Virus record (IMG/VR): IMGVR_UViG_3300013131_000050
Location: 1 to 56,142 of that record
Source: a virus
Strand: one strand, 5' to 3'
DNA length: 56,142 bases
Part shown: positions 1 through 7,790 of the stretch, piece by piece
Position numbering within the stretch: position 1 is the stretch's first letter
How the letters are laid out: each line of letters starts with the position of its first letter
The notes under the pieces: generated by a model
Told to the model about the DNA's origin: nothing
What the model saw: the letters and a program-made list of their open reading frames with translations, nothing else
The model's database searches: none
Program-made: the position numbers and the translations under genes

Positions 1-16
1 AATTCCTGGAATAAAA

Positions 17-679
17 TCACTCATTTTCAGAATCAATTTCTTCTGTTGAGTTGATAATATCATCTATTTCTGATTCAATATCTTCACTATCTCCGTACTG
101 AAATATTCCATTGATCACTTTTTCATCCATCTCTTTAAGAACTGGATCTAAAACTTCAGGTGTAAATAAATCAGTGAGTTTAACCACATCGTTTAGGTGT
201 CTTACGGCTAGGCCTCTTGCGGTTTCCGAAGGTTGGAAGTATACAGTAACTTCGCCTTTGTCTGTATTGTAGGTATGTTCTCTGCAATTTTCTTTATCAG
301 AAGGAGAAAGCTTTTCATAATCTTTCTGATTGATAAATTTACCTCTTTGAATACCACAATTATCCCAACTGATATAATCTTGTAGTCCTACGTAAGGATT
401 CATTCCTTTATTGAAGTCAATCCAAAATTTAACAGGAGTTGGTTTAGCAAATCTGTTTTTGTTAGGCTTTGCTGTTACGATAATTCCAGTAGCATTACCT
501 TCTGAAAGTTTTGCTTTACCTAAAAACAAGATGATTGAAGCCGCATACTCGGGACCTGTGTTGTGATTGACTACACCATTAGAACTGATGTAGTGCTGAG
601 CAGATTCTACAGTAAGATCTCTTACTTTAGTAGAGCCTAATGACTTTATGCTCTTTACTTTCAATTTTTTGTATTGCAT
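17..679 (-). CDS. uvsX: Split-intein C-fragment fused to the C-terminal part of UvsX recombinase
   Basis: The 220-residue product has two parts. Residues 1-40 are an intein C-terminal fragment ending in VVNHN, with the usual penultimate His and terminal Asn. Residue 41 (Thr, codon 557-559) is the +1 extein nucleophile and begins TGPEYAAS, the continuation of the UvsX/RecA core after loop L2. Residues 41-220 are the rest of UvsX, with an acidic C-terminal tail. Joined to the 221-residue N-extein, the spliced protein would be 401 residues, close to T4 UvsX (391). The start overlaps the upstream endonuclease gene by 53 nt and no Shine-Dalgarno sequence is visible, so translation may be coupled. 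The intein/extein boundary is clear in the sequence; trans-splicing activity is inferred from the family. Confidence 0.9.
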   Translation of the reverse strand: MQYKKLKVKSIKSLGSTKVRDLTVESAQHYISSNGVVNHNTGPEYAASIILFLGKAKLSEGNATGIIVTAKPNKNRFAKPTPVKFWIDFNKGMNPYVGLQDYISWDNCGIQRGKFINQKDYEKLSPSDKENCREHTYNTDKGEVTVYFQPSETARGLAVRHLNDVVKLTDLFTPEVLDPVLKEMDEKVINGIFQYGDSEDIESEIDDIINSTEEIDSENE

Positions 680-1910
680 GTTTTATTTGTTTAATTAATT
701 CATGTTGATTGTTTTCGTCTGAAAATTTATCAGAAATTCTGATCATACCTAGAATATCTGATCTTTTTTCTAATATAAGATTTTCTCTCCATTCGTCATA
801 TTTAAGTTCTAGTCGACTATGCCAATATAAACCATCATATTCTATGAGAATAATTCCTCTAGTAGACTTGTAATATCCATCGCATTTGAAAGATCTTTTG
901 ATGTCTTCTTCTAGAATGTTTATACAAAAACTTTCATGTATAATTTCTAATTCTTTAAGTCTTTCAAAAAATTTAACCTCTCCCTTGGAAACTTTACCAA
1001 AAAATGAAGAATATAACTCTGGATTTTCTCTAATAAATGATTCTACTCTTGTGCTTATTTTCTTTTTTGCTTCTATCCATTCTTCTTCTGTATCATAAAA
1101 ATGACGACTGGAAGGATTTCTCTTAAGAACTTCAAGTCTTGCGTCTTCTTCCGAATACCCTCTTTCTAACCAGAAATCTTTGCTCCAAATAGATCTTGTA
1201 TTTTTATTAGTTTCCCAACCCTTCTTTGAAATTCTAGATTGTATTGTTGCTATCTTCGTCTCGGCATCAGTTTCGCTTAGACCTCTCTTCATCCAATATG
1301 ATTTAGATAGATGAGATCTTTCTCTTTGTATCTCTGATATTTTTTGTCGAGATTCTTCTTCGGACCAACCTCGACCGGTCCAATACTCCAAAGAACAGTT
1401 AGATTTTCTGCCAGGTGTCGAATATATGTAACTTCTTATCCAATTACCACCGATAACACTTTGTTTTTCAGTAAAAGGCTTTTCAAGTTTCAGATAGTTG
1501 GAATACAGCATTTCTAAATAATCTTTATTTTCCCAATTGATGTCTTTAGTCCATCTGGTCAAACTTTTTAAAATCTTTTCTATAAAGTACTGATATTCCA
1601 TAGTATCTTGTGGTGGTTATTCCACCACTTGATTTATATATTCACTCTCTTTAAGATTTTTTACTGAAACCCAGCCTTCTTCGATTGCCCAGTCATCTTC
1701 ATCTTCTCCGATATAAAATCTATGATCCTCTGAACATATAATTTTTGTACCATCTTCAAATTCAACTTCGTACGACTCTTTTTCAAATTCCCAGGTTTGT
1801 AAAACTTCTTTATCGCCAATTAGAGTTTTAATTAGATCTCCAGCCTGTACTTCATCGATTCTCTTACAAGAACCATCTGACATAATAATTAGACTGTCTG
1901 GTGCTAGACA
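560..1910 (-). mobile_element. Split-intein/homing-endonuclease cassette interrupting uvsX
   Basis: The insertion runs from the first intein codon (Cys222 of the upstream ORF, 1908-1910) to the last (Asn40 of the downstream ORF, 560-562). It contains a 97-residue IntN (1620-1910), a stop codon, a free-standing endonuclease gene and a 40-residue IntC (560-679). IntN shows block A (CLAPDSL) and a block-B-like motif (ICSEDHRFYI, with Ser281 and His284 in the T-x-x-H positions). IntC ends in HN. The site is the DNA-binding loop of a RecA-family protein, between GGG and TGP. This is the 'fractured gene' layout known from environmental phage DNA: a split intein with a separate endonuclease gene between the halves. 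Confidence 0.88.
627..1601 (-). CDS. Free-standing Vsr-like (EDxHD-type) homing endonuclease
   Basis: The 324-residue protein lies between the two halves of uvsX. The C-terminal region (about 205-300) looks like a very-short-patch-repair/PD-(D/E)XK-like nuclease. It has GEVKFFERL (Glu208), FKCDGYY (Asp241), IEYDGLYWHS (Glu254, Asp256, His261) and further basic residues. Three diverged repeats at about 70-94, 99-123 and 140-162 follow a pattern of YW or FW, then RG, then SEE/SET and Ala or Ser, and are probably DNA-binding modules. The gene starts 15 nt after the stop of UvsX-IntN and overlaps the IntC ORF by 53 nt. By family precedent it cuts intein-free uvsX alleles and promotes homing; the target site is not visible here because the cassette occupies it. 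Confidence 0.82.
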   Translation of the reverse strand: MEYQYFIEKILKSLTRWTKDINWENKDYLEMLYSNYLKLEKPFTEKQSVIGGNWIRSYIYSTPGRKSNCSLEYWTGRGWSEEESRQKISEIQRERSHLSKSYWMKRGLSETDAETKIATIQSRISKKGWETNKNTRSIWSKDFWLERGYSEEDARLEVLKRNPSSRHFYDTEEEWIEAKKKISTRVESFIRENPELYSSFFGKVSKGEVKFFERLKELEIIHESFCINILEEDIKRSFKCDGYYKSTRGIILIEYDGLYWHSRLELKYDEWRENLILEKRSDILGMIRISDKFSDENNQHELIKQIKHAIQKIESKEHKVIRLY

Positions 1911-2573
1911 ACCACCACCTGCAACTTGCTTACTGAAAAGATCTTGTGTTTGATATGTGTGATTTGTAAACAAGAATGGGATTTTACATAGACCCATTTG
2001 TGTCATCAAGATTCTGAAAGTAGATTTGAGCAATTTAGCTCTTGTCATATCTGCTTTATCCGATCCTGATTTTGCATCATCAATCTCTTTTTGTGTTGCC
2101 AAGTTACCAGCAGAATCGAGAATTACCATGATCTTTGGAATTTCAATTCCTTTTTTCTTTTGCTCTAAAAGAGTATTTGTTAGATTTGTAATACTTGATC
2201 TAAAATCTTGAACAGTATTACAAGGTTCGTAACGAAGCTTAGAAGAATCAATACCAAATTTTTCTACTAGATCTCTATCAACTGCGTTTTCAGAATCATA
2301 GTAGATAGTGTAATACCCTAGTTTTTGAGCCTCTTTAATTCCGTTTAGAATTAAGAAAGTTTTACCAGTACCAGAAGGCCCCGCAATACATACAGATCTG
2401 TTATTAGGATATCCTCCGAAAAGAGATCCAGTTAAACATGCATTCAGTATGTAATTTCCCGTGGGAATATGATGATCTACTGCTGATACTTCGCTTTTAT
2501 CAAGAGTGTCACCATACGTTGAGATCTTAGACATTTCTTTGTTTAAGTCTTCGAATGAAAATGTTTTTGCCAT
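1617..2573 (-). CDS. uvsX: N-terminal part of UvsX recombinase fused to split-intein N-fragment
   Basis: The product is 318 residues. Residues 1-221 are the N-terminal core of the RecA-like phage recombinase UvsX, with Walker A GPSGTGKT at 65-72 and a Walker B strand IMVILDSAG at about 148-156. Residues 222-318 are the intein N-fragment, beginning with the catalytic Cys222. The extein breaks off after SKQVAGGG, which is loop L2, the DNA-contacting loop. Neither half is a functional recombinase alone, so homologous recombination and repair should depend on trans-splicing with the product of 17-679. The gene starts 6 nt after the stop of the polymerase C-half and probably belongs to the gp45-gp43B transcript. 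Confidence 0.92.
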   Translation of the reverse strand: MAKTFSFEDLNKEMSKISTYGDTLDKSEVSAVDHHIPTGNYILNACLTGSLFGGYPNNRSVCIAGPSGTGKTFLILNGIKEAQKLGYYTIYYDSENAVDRDLVEKFGIDSSKLRYEPCNTVQDFRSSITNLTNTLLEQKKKGIEIPKIMVILDSAGNLATQKEIDDAKSGSDKADMTRAKLLKSTFRILMTQMGLCKIPFLFTNHTYQTQDLFSKQVAGGGCLAPDSLIIMSDGSCKRIDEVQAGDLIKTLIGDKEVLQTWEFEKESYEVEFEDGTKIICSEDHRFYIGEDEDDWAIEEGWVSVKNLKESEYINQVVE

Positions 2574-2579
2574 ATTTTT

Positions 2580-3716
2580 TTAAAAGAGTGTTGTTGTATA
2601 AATTAGATTTCTATCTAGAATAGGTAATCCCATTGCTGCAATAACTCGATTCATAGGATCGATTATTGCTTTTTCAAATTGCGCATCATAATCCACCGAA
2701 GGAGCAAATTCATAGGGATGATCTCCCGGTGGAAATGCAAATACATCGCATGCTGTGTCTTTACTTAAATACATTTTCACCTTTTCTGAATTTGCAAGAA
2801 GCTTGTATTTTCCTTTATGTGAACTATTATTCAAAAGATAATTATAATAGCCAGATGCTCTAACATGCATTGGACAGCCTGAAGCTATTTCAAATTCAGA
2901 ATAGTCGTTAACAATATATTTCTGATAATTCCCAATTCTTAAATTGAAACAGATATGCTCGATATTTGCAAGTTTAAATTCTCTTTTAATTTTTTTCAAA
3001 AGAGCAATCAAATCTGGATAATTTACTTTATCTACTGAAAAGATATATTTGATGATTTCCTTTAGCTTGTTTCGAGCAAAAAGCGGAGTACTTGATTGTA
3101 TGATTTCAAATCCTTTTGTACTTATTTTACTCAAGGCCTCGAAATGAAGATCTGGATCTTTCCACACAATATTTTGCATGTATTTCTTTTTGGCTAACCA
3201 AATTGCATTTTTGGCTATTGATTCAAGTTCAAATGAAAGAAAGTTATCAGAGTTGTTCTTTTTAGCATAAGAGCTAAGAACATTTTCAATATACAGCTTT
3301 AGTCTGATGTGATAAATCTTAAGAATAAACTCTTTTTCTGATTTATCCCAGGTGCATTTTTCAAGAACTTCTTCAAATCTAAGATAACAAGAGTCTGTAT
3401 CGATATAGATTACGATAGGTTTCTTTACTTCACCCGTTATCTCAATTCCAAGCTCCTTATGTACTTCCTTGTCTTTATGCCAAAAATCATGAAAATACTT
3501 GTTAATCATTTTTTCCGTATACAAGATCGCGTCTTGACCTTGCAGAGTGATTGTTTCCGCAATGTCCACATTAAAGAAATAAAACCACTCATTACCGAAT
3601 GCTCCGTAAATTGAGTTTAGAGTCAATTTAACAGCTTGTTCGTAATTGTAATACTTCTGAGACTCCTGTTCTATTTCTTTAAGTTGTCTTTTTAGATCTT
3701 CTATATCTTCTTTCAT
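2580..3716 (-). CDS. 43: DNA polymerase gp43, C-terminal half (fingers helix, palm motif C, thumb)
   Basis: This 378-residue protein is the second half of a family-B DNA polymerase of T4 type. It opens with a charged helical stretch (1-25). Motif B follows (Lys30 to Gly38, KLTLNSIYG), then motif C with the catalytic aspartates (YIDTDS, Asp106 and Asp108), then a KKKY motif. The C-terminus TTTLF could be a clamp-binding peptide. Exonuclease and motif A are absent; they are on the separate ORF at 7791-9197. The ATG overlaps the stop of the clamp gene by one base (TAATG), so translation is probably coupled to gp45. The two halves must associate to form the active site. No intein residues are present at either broken end. 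Confidence 0.93.
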   Translation of the reverse strand: MKEDIEDLKRQLKEIEQESQKYYNYEQAVKLTLNSIYGAFGNEWFYFFNVDIAETITLQGQDAILYTEKMINKYFHDFWHKDKEVHKELGIEITGEVKKPIVIYIDTDSCYLRFEEVLEKCTWDKSEKEFILKIYHIRLKLYIENVLSSYAKKNNSDNFLSFELESIAKNAIWLAKKKYMQNIVWKDPDLHFEALSKISTKGFEIIQSSTPLFARNKLKEIIKYIFSVDKVNYPDLIALLKKIKREFKLANIEHICFNLRIGNYQKYIVNDYSEFEIASGCPMHVRASGYYNYLLNNSSHKGKYKLLANSEKVKMYLSKDTACDVFAFPPGDHPYEFAPSVDYDAQFEKAIIDPMNRVIAAMGLPILDRNLIYTTTLF

Positions 3717-4468
3717 TATTCTTCGTCTATGATAGCTACAGCTACTGTTAGATAGGTGGCAGTATCTAGAGACTTAAATACAATTTTATTTCCGCATACG
3801 ACTACTTTGTAGTTTTCTTTATCTAGAAGAGGACTATACTTTTTATAGATTGTAACTTCTTCCTTTTCAGAATCCATTTCAACGGAGTGAGTAATGATGG
3901 CATCATAATTTTCACCTTTAATACTTACACCTCTAGAATCTGCATATAACTTATAAGTTTCTTTTTCTTTATCGAGAGAGAAAAGAGACTTCATCTTGTC
4001 TGCATGGATTGTTAAAAGTTCAAAAGAGAATTTCGAATCTGTAGTTGAAAATGCTCTCTTGGTTTCATCTTCTTTCATATCCATAAAGTTTAAGCTTGGA
4101 TCTGCACAAAAGAGTTTGATCTTTAGATTATCATTTTCAATGATAAAATCGCTGGCAATAAAATCATTCCCTACTTTATCGTAGATAATTTTTCCTGAAC
4201 ATTCTCCACCAAAATGAGAAAGAGCTTCTATAATCTTATTTCCATTGAAGAAAGAAACTTTAACTGGTTGTTCGGGCCAGGCTTCAGAATCAAAAAGATC
4301 AGAGGTCTTAACATTTACCAATTTTACGGCATCCCTTTGGGGAAGAAAGACTGAAGAAGATGTAACCTTTTCTCCAACTTTCATGAAAATGAACTTGTCA
4401 ATAGACAATAATTTCTTAACAAACAACTGAAATTCTGCAGTGTCTATTTTCTTAATTTTGATTTCCAT
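3716..4468 (-). CDS. 45: Sliding clamp gp45
   Basis: The 250-residue protein matches the T4 gp45 processivity clamp (228 residues) in length and strand pattern. The C-terminal domain resembles gp45 most clearly: an LLTIHADKMKSLFSL helix, a strand pair around YADSRGVSIKG, and a closing strand ending in a short acidic tail. It forms a ring on DNA that tethers the polymerase and, in T4, also activates late transcription together with gp55 and gp33. The gene follows a terminator at 4534-4562 and its own ATATATAAAAAA-type element. It is the first gene of the unit gp45-gp43B-UvsX(N)-endonuclease-UvsX(C). Confidence 0.85.
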   Translation of the reverse strand: MEIKIKKIDTAEFQLFVKKLLSIDKFIFMKVGEKVTSSSVFLPQRDAVKLVNVKTSDLFDSEAWPEQPVKVSFFNGNKIIEALSHFGGECSGKIIYDKVGNDFIASDFIIENDNLKIKLFCADPSLNFMDMKEDETKRAFSTTDSKFSFELLTIHADKMKSLFSLDKEKETYKLYADSRGVSIKGENYDAIITHSVEMDSEKEEVTIYKKYSPLLDKENYKVVVCGNKIVFKSLDTATYLTVAVAIIDEE

Positions 4469-4480
4469 TAGATATTTTTC

Positions 4481-4495
4481 TTTTTTATATAGTCA
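4481..4495 (-). promoter_or_regulatory. Candidate promoter/leader element ahead of gp45
   Basis: On the minus strand this reads ACTATATAAAAAAG, 12 nt ahead of the gp45 start and just after a terminator. It belongs to the recurring TATATAAAAA family seen before several genes here. Promoter function is inferred. Confidence 0.45.
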
Positions 4496-4533
4496 AAAAA
4501 CTATTAGTTTCAATATAGAATCATAAAGTTTTC

Positions 4534-4562
4534 AAAAAAAAGCCCCTGCTAAAGCAGAGGCT
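4534..4562 (-). terminator. Rho-independent terminator after the Hc1 gene
   Basis: In the minus-strand RNA a 9-bp stem (AGCCTCTGC with GCAGGGGCT, one G-U pair, loop TTTA) is followed by a run of eight U. It lies 36 nt downstream of the Hc1 stop and ends the nrdB-nrdA-Hc1 unit. Confidence 0.9.
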
Positions 4563-4597
4563 CTTTCAATTCAGATATGGTAGATTATTTAACTGAA

Positions 4598-4774
4598 TTA
4601 AGATGCATTCTTAGTATCTTGAACATCTTGACGCATTTCTTGAGCAAGTTTCTTCAAGTCTTGCATTGCTTTACGAATGCGAGTGCCCGCAGATTTGTTT
4701 CCTTTTTCGTAGAATTTTTCTACATCAGCTTCTGCTTCTGCGATCAACGCTTTGATTTTTTCGAATTTTTCCAT
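4598..4774 (-). CDS. Histone H1-like protein (Hc1 family, Bacteroidota type)
   Basis: This 58-residue protein reads MEKFEKIKALIAEAEADVEK, then FYEKGNKSAGTRIRKAMQDL, then KKLAQEMRQDVQDTKNAS. The core motif FYEKGN..AGTR.RK.MQ.LK.LAQE.R is the signature I know from the short Hc1/H1-like proteins found throughout Bacteroidota. In that family it is a small basic/acidic helical nucleoid-associated protein. Here it is a single complete ORF, 46 nt after nrdA and before a strong terminator. It points to a Bacteroidota host as its source. Possible roles are phage DNA organisation or interference with the host nucleoid; neither can be read from sequence. Confidence 0.85.
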   Translation of the reverse strand: MEKFEKIKALIAEAEADVEKFYEKGNKSAGTRIRKAMQDLKKLAQEMRQDVQDTKNAS

Positions 4775-4820
4775 GTTTTTCTTATTTTTTGTTTTATTTT
4801 ATAGTGAAAGTAGAAAAAGT

Positions 4821-6599
4821 TTAACCGTCGCAACTTACGCAATCAGGATCTGTTGCTCTTATTGCTATGTCACCTCTTAATACAGATTCAGTTCTCATAT
4901 AGTAGAGAGTTTTGATTCCCTGTTTCCAAGCTTCTAAATGAACTTGATTAATCCACTTCGGATTTGCTTGAGAAGGGAATGCTAAATTTAAAGAAACTGA
5001 CTGATCTACATATTGCTGGCGAATACCCGCTTGCTTTATAAGATCTAGCTGATTTATTTCTTTAAATGTTTTAAAGACATCTTTAACCCAATCTACCTCT
5101 TTATTTTGAATTGTGGTTTCAGATATCTCATTTGTTAGTTTTCCGTTTATAAATCCCCACTTATCTAATTCGCCGATATCTTGAACGGATCCTCCATCTT
5201 CGAGAATTTTGTCCCAAGTATCTCTATTATTAATTCCTATTTTGCGAAGAACTCTTTCTAATTCGGGATTCTTTCTGATAAATGTGCCTTTGGCAGTTTG
5301 TTCTGTAAATACATTTGCAGCCCATGGTTCAATTCCAGCAGAAACATTTCCTGAAAGCTTTGAATTTGAAACTGTAGGTGCAATTGCCATCAGGTGAGTA
5401 TTTCTCATACCCGTACCTACACACCACAAAGGTTCTCCGCATTCAGTAGCCATATCCCTAGAAGCTCTTTCTGCTTCAATTTTCATCTGAGAAAAAATTC
5501 TTCTAGTTTCAAACTGAGCTGGTAGACCTTCAAATGGTATGCCTTTCTGTTGTAGGTATGTATGCCACCCTAAAACTCCTAGTCCTAATGCTCGGCCCTT
5601 TTCGGCAGAACGAACTGAATTTTCAAAACCTCTCATATTTTTTGCTCTTTGTATGAATTCTTCCAAAACTCCATCTAAGAACCAAATAGCAGTGTAGATT
5701 AAATCAGTGTCTTTCCATTCATCGTACTTAGCTAAATTTACAGAAGACAAGCAGCAAACGAATGAGTGTGATTCATCTGTATGTAAAGTAATTTCACTAC
5801 AAATATTAGTCATGAACACTTTAAGACCGTTTTGCTTGTAAGCCTCTGGATTTTGCTTGTTCACATTACCTTTAAACATGATATAAGGTTCTCCTGTGGA
5901 TTTTCTCTTTTGCAGAACCTTACTCCACTTTCTTCTAGCTTCTGGATCTCCATCTTCAACCCTTCGCATAAATTTATCACCAACTACTACACACTGATGC
6001 AAATTTAAGGATTGACGATTTACGTCTCCCTTAGGTTCTCTAATTCCAATCCATTCATCAAAGGCTCCATTTTCAATATTCAGATTAACCGAGGCTGCTC
6101 CTCTACGTACTGAACCTTGATTAGTAGCTAAAATAGTTGAATCATATATTTTACAAAAAGGAACTACACCATCCGAAGTTCCGTTTCCTGTGATTCTAGA
6201 TCCAGCAGATCTAATCTGGTTAACTCCGACTCCTACTCCTCCACCGTGTTTAGCTAAAAGCATCATTTCTAGATTTTTCGATCCAATTTCTTGAATAGAA
6301 TCTCCTACATCTATACCAAAACAGGAGATAGGTAAACCTCTATCAGTGCCCGTATTAGACAAAACGGGGGTTGCTAAATTAAGCCAGCCTCTCCAGATAA
6401 AATCAAAGAACTTGCTAGCCATGTGCGGCTTCCCTAATCTACGAGCAACTGCTGTAGATACTCTCCAATATGCGTCTTTTGGGGTTTCTCCGGCTAGAAG
6501 ATACCCCTTAGATATTGTTTTAACATAAATTTCTGTGTTACCCCAAACTGGAAAATCAACTCCCAATTCCCAGCCTATATCATCTCCGTAGTTTTTCAT
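4821..6599 (-). CDS. nrdA: Ribonucleotide reductase class I large subunit NrdA
   Basis: The 592-residue protein makes deoxyribonucleotides from ribonucleoside diphosphates together with NrdB. Catalytic features are present: Cys93 (SCFGID) and Cys282 as the active-site redox pair, the radical site NxCxE (Asn265, Cys267, Glu269), the tyrosine pair in TLYYMRTES, and a C-terminal redox pair in DPDCVSCDG. It is much shorter than E. coli NrdA (761 residues). The N-terminus goes almost directly into the ten-stranded barrel region, so the allosteric ATP-cone is missing and dATP shut-off is not expected. It lies 9 nt downstream of nrdB. Confidence 0.96.
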   Translation of the reverse strand: MKNYGDDIGWELGVDFPVWGNTEIYVKTISKGYLLAGETPKDAYWRVSTAVARRLGKPHMASKFFDFIWRGWLNLATPVLSNTGTDRGLPISCFGIDVGDSIQEIGSKNLEMMLLAKHGGGVGVGVNQIRSAGSRITGNGTSDGVVPFCKIYDSTILATNQGSVRRGAASVNLNIENGAFDEWIGIREPKGDVNRQSLNLHQCVVVGDKFMRRVEDGDPEARRKWSKVLQKRKSTGEPYIMFKGNVNKQNPEAYKQNGLKVFMTNICSEITLHTDESHSFVCCLSSVNLAKYDEWKDTDLIYTAIWFLDGVLEEFIQRAKNMRGFENSVRSAEKGRALGLGVLGWHTYLQQKGIPFEGLPAQFETRRIFSQMKIEAERASRDMATECGEPLWCVGTGMRNTHLMAIAPTVSNSKLSGNVSAGIEPWAANVFTEQTAKGTFIRKNPELERVLRKIGINNRDTWDKILEDGGSVQDIGELDKWGFINGKLTNEISETTIQNKEVDWVKDVFKTFKEINQLDLIKQAGIRQQYVDQSVSLNLAFPSQANPKWINQVHLEAWKQGIKTLYYMRTESVLRGDIAIRATDPDCVSCDG

Positions 6600-6608
6600 T
6601 TCTATTTT

Positions 6609-7601
6609 TTAAAATATATCTTCCCAATCTTCTCCTTCACCGGCTTTTGAATAGTCGGTAGGTCTTAATGCAAAAAAGTCAGTGTGTGTTAATCCTCCAG
6701 TTAGATGATAAAACCATTCTAACTGATCTGCAGATACTTTATCATATTCAAAATGAGGTTCATATCCAAGCTCTACCAGTTTTTCATTGGCTCTTTTAAG
6801 AATAAAGTGCTTTAGATCTTCAGCTTTAAGATTCTCTAAATCTCCCATTTCGAACATTTTGTCAATAAATTTATGTTCAAGATCTACAATCAATTCCGCA
6901 GCTTCGATAACCTGATACATTACATTCTTTTTTAGATCAGGATATTCATCACACATATGACGAAATAATTGACAACCCATTCTAGAATGTAAAGATTCAT
7001 CTCTAACGCTCCACTTCATCTGTTGTCCTATTCCCTTAAGAAGATTTCTCATCTGAAAAGAATATAAAACAGCAAATGATGAATATAAAGAAACTCCTTC
7101 GGCAAAAGCAGAAAAGATAGCTAAAGATCTGGCAACATCATTTCTTGCGTCTTTATTCCATTTAAGATCTTCATAATTATACTCTGCCTTAGTAGAAACT
7201 AAAAGTTCGAACTTTTCGGATGTTGCGGGTTCATGCAAGAATGCTTCAAAGTCTTCTAAACCTAGAGTTTCATTTAAATATGAATATGCAGTGGCATGGA
7301 TTGTTTCTTGTGAACCAAACATCATAGCCATGTGCTTGATTTCATGTTTCGGAAACCAGTTAGTTACCATTCCTGTCCAATAATCAGAAACTGCACATTC
7401 AGTTTGAGCGAAGCCCAAGAGAATATTTCCTACCAGATTCTTTTCGTGTGGTGCAAGATTCTCATTCCAATCTTTAACATCCCCCTGCATTGGAATTTCG
7501 GTGTGAAGCCAGAAACTCTGAGCCTGTAAAAGCCATCCATCCGTAAAGTAAGCCGGATATTCAAAAGGCTTAAAAGCTACTCTGTTGTCAAATAATCCCA
7601 T
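6609..7601 (-). CDS. nrdB: Ribonucleotide reductase class I small subunit NrdB
   Basis: The 330-residue ferritin-like R2 subunit carries the di-iron/tyrosyl radical centre. Likely metal ligands are Glu68 (QTECAV), Glu99 and His102 (ETIH), Glu168 (FAEGV) and Glu202 with His205 (DESLH). Tyr106, four residues after His102, is in the radical-tyrosine position. The C-terminal EGEDWEDIF resembles the tail that docks R2 to NrdA. It is followed immediately by nrdA, so the two subunits are made from one transcript. A 189-nt gap with a perfect hairpin separates it from the polymerase N-half upstream. Confidence 0.96.
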   Translation of the reverse strand: MGLFDNRVAFKPFEYPAYFTDGWLLQAQSFWLHTEIPMQGDVKDWNENLAPHEKNLVGNILLGFAQTECAVSDYWTGMVTNWFPKHEIKHMAMMFGSQETIHATAYSYLNETLGLEDFEAFLHEPATSEKFELLVSTKAEYNYEDLKWNKDARNDVARSLAIFSAFAEGVSLYSSFAVLYSFQMRNLLKGIGQQMKWSVRDESLHSRMGCQLFRHMCDEYPDLKKNVMYQVIEAAELIVDLEHKFIDKMFEMGDLENLKAEDLKHFILKRANEKLVELGYEPHFEYDKVSADQLEWFYHLTGGLTHTDFFALRPTDYSKAGEGEDWEDIF

Positions 7602-7669
7602 GTGTATTTTAGTGTTTTTTTATCTTTTGTTTTTTAAAAACTGCTTATTTTTAAAAGTTTCGGAGACAA

Positions 7670-7696
7670 GAAGGACCTCTTTGTAAGAGGTCCTTC
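7670..7696. other. Perfect 11-bp inverted repeat between gp43A and nrdB
   Basis: GAAGGACCTCT and AGAGGTCCTTC flank a 5-base loop (TTGTA). Neither strand has a good U-tract directly after the stem. It could be an atypical terminator after the polymerase N-half, an RNA processing site, or an mRNA-stabilising hairpin. The rest of the gap 7602-7790 holds no credible ORF. Confidence 0.6.
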
Positions 7697-7790
7697 ATTA
7701 GTCTTTTATATGTTAGATAGTAGACATAAGCAATTCTATTAAATTATATATTGGAAAAAGTGGGCCTATATAGATTAAAACCAATAAAAT

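Noticed and set aside
4577-4804. Plus-strand 75-aa ORF rich in Phe
   Set aside because: It is the antisense of the Hc1 gene, whose minus-strand product has a recognisable family pattern.
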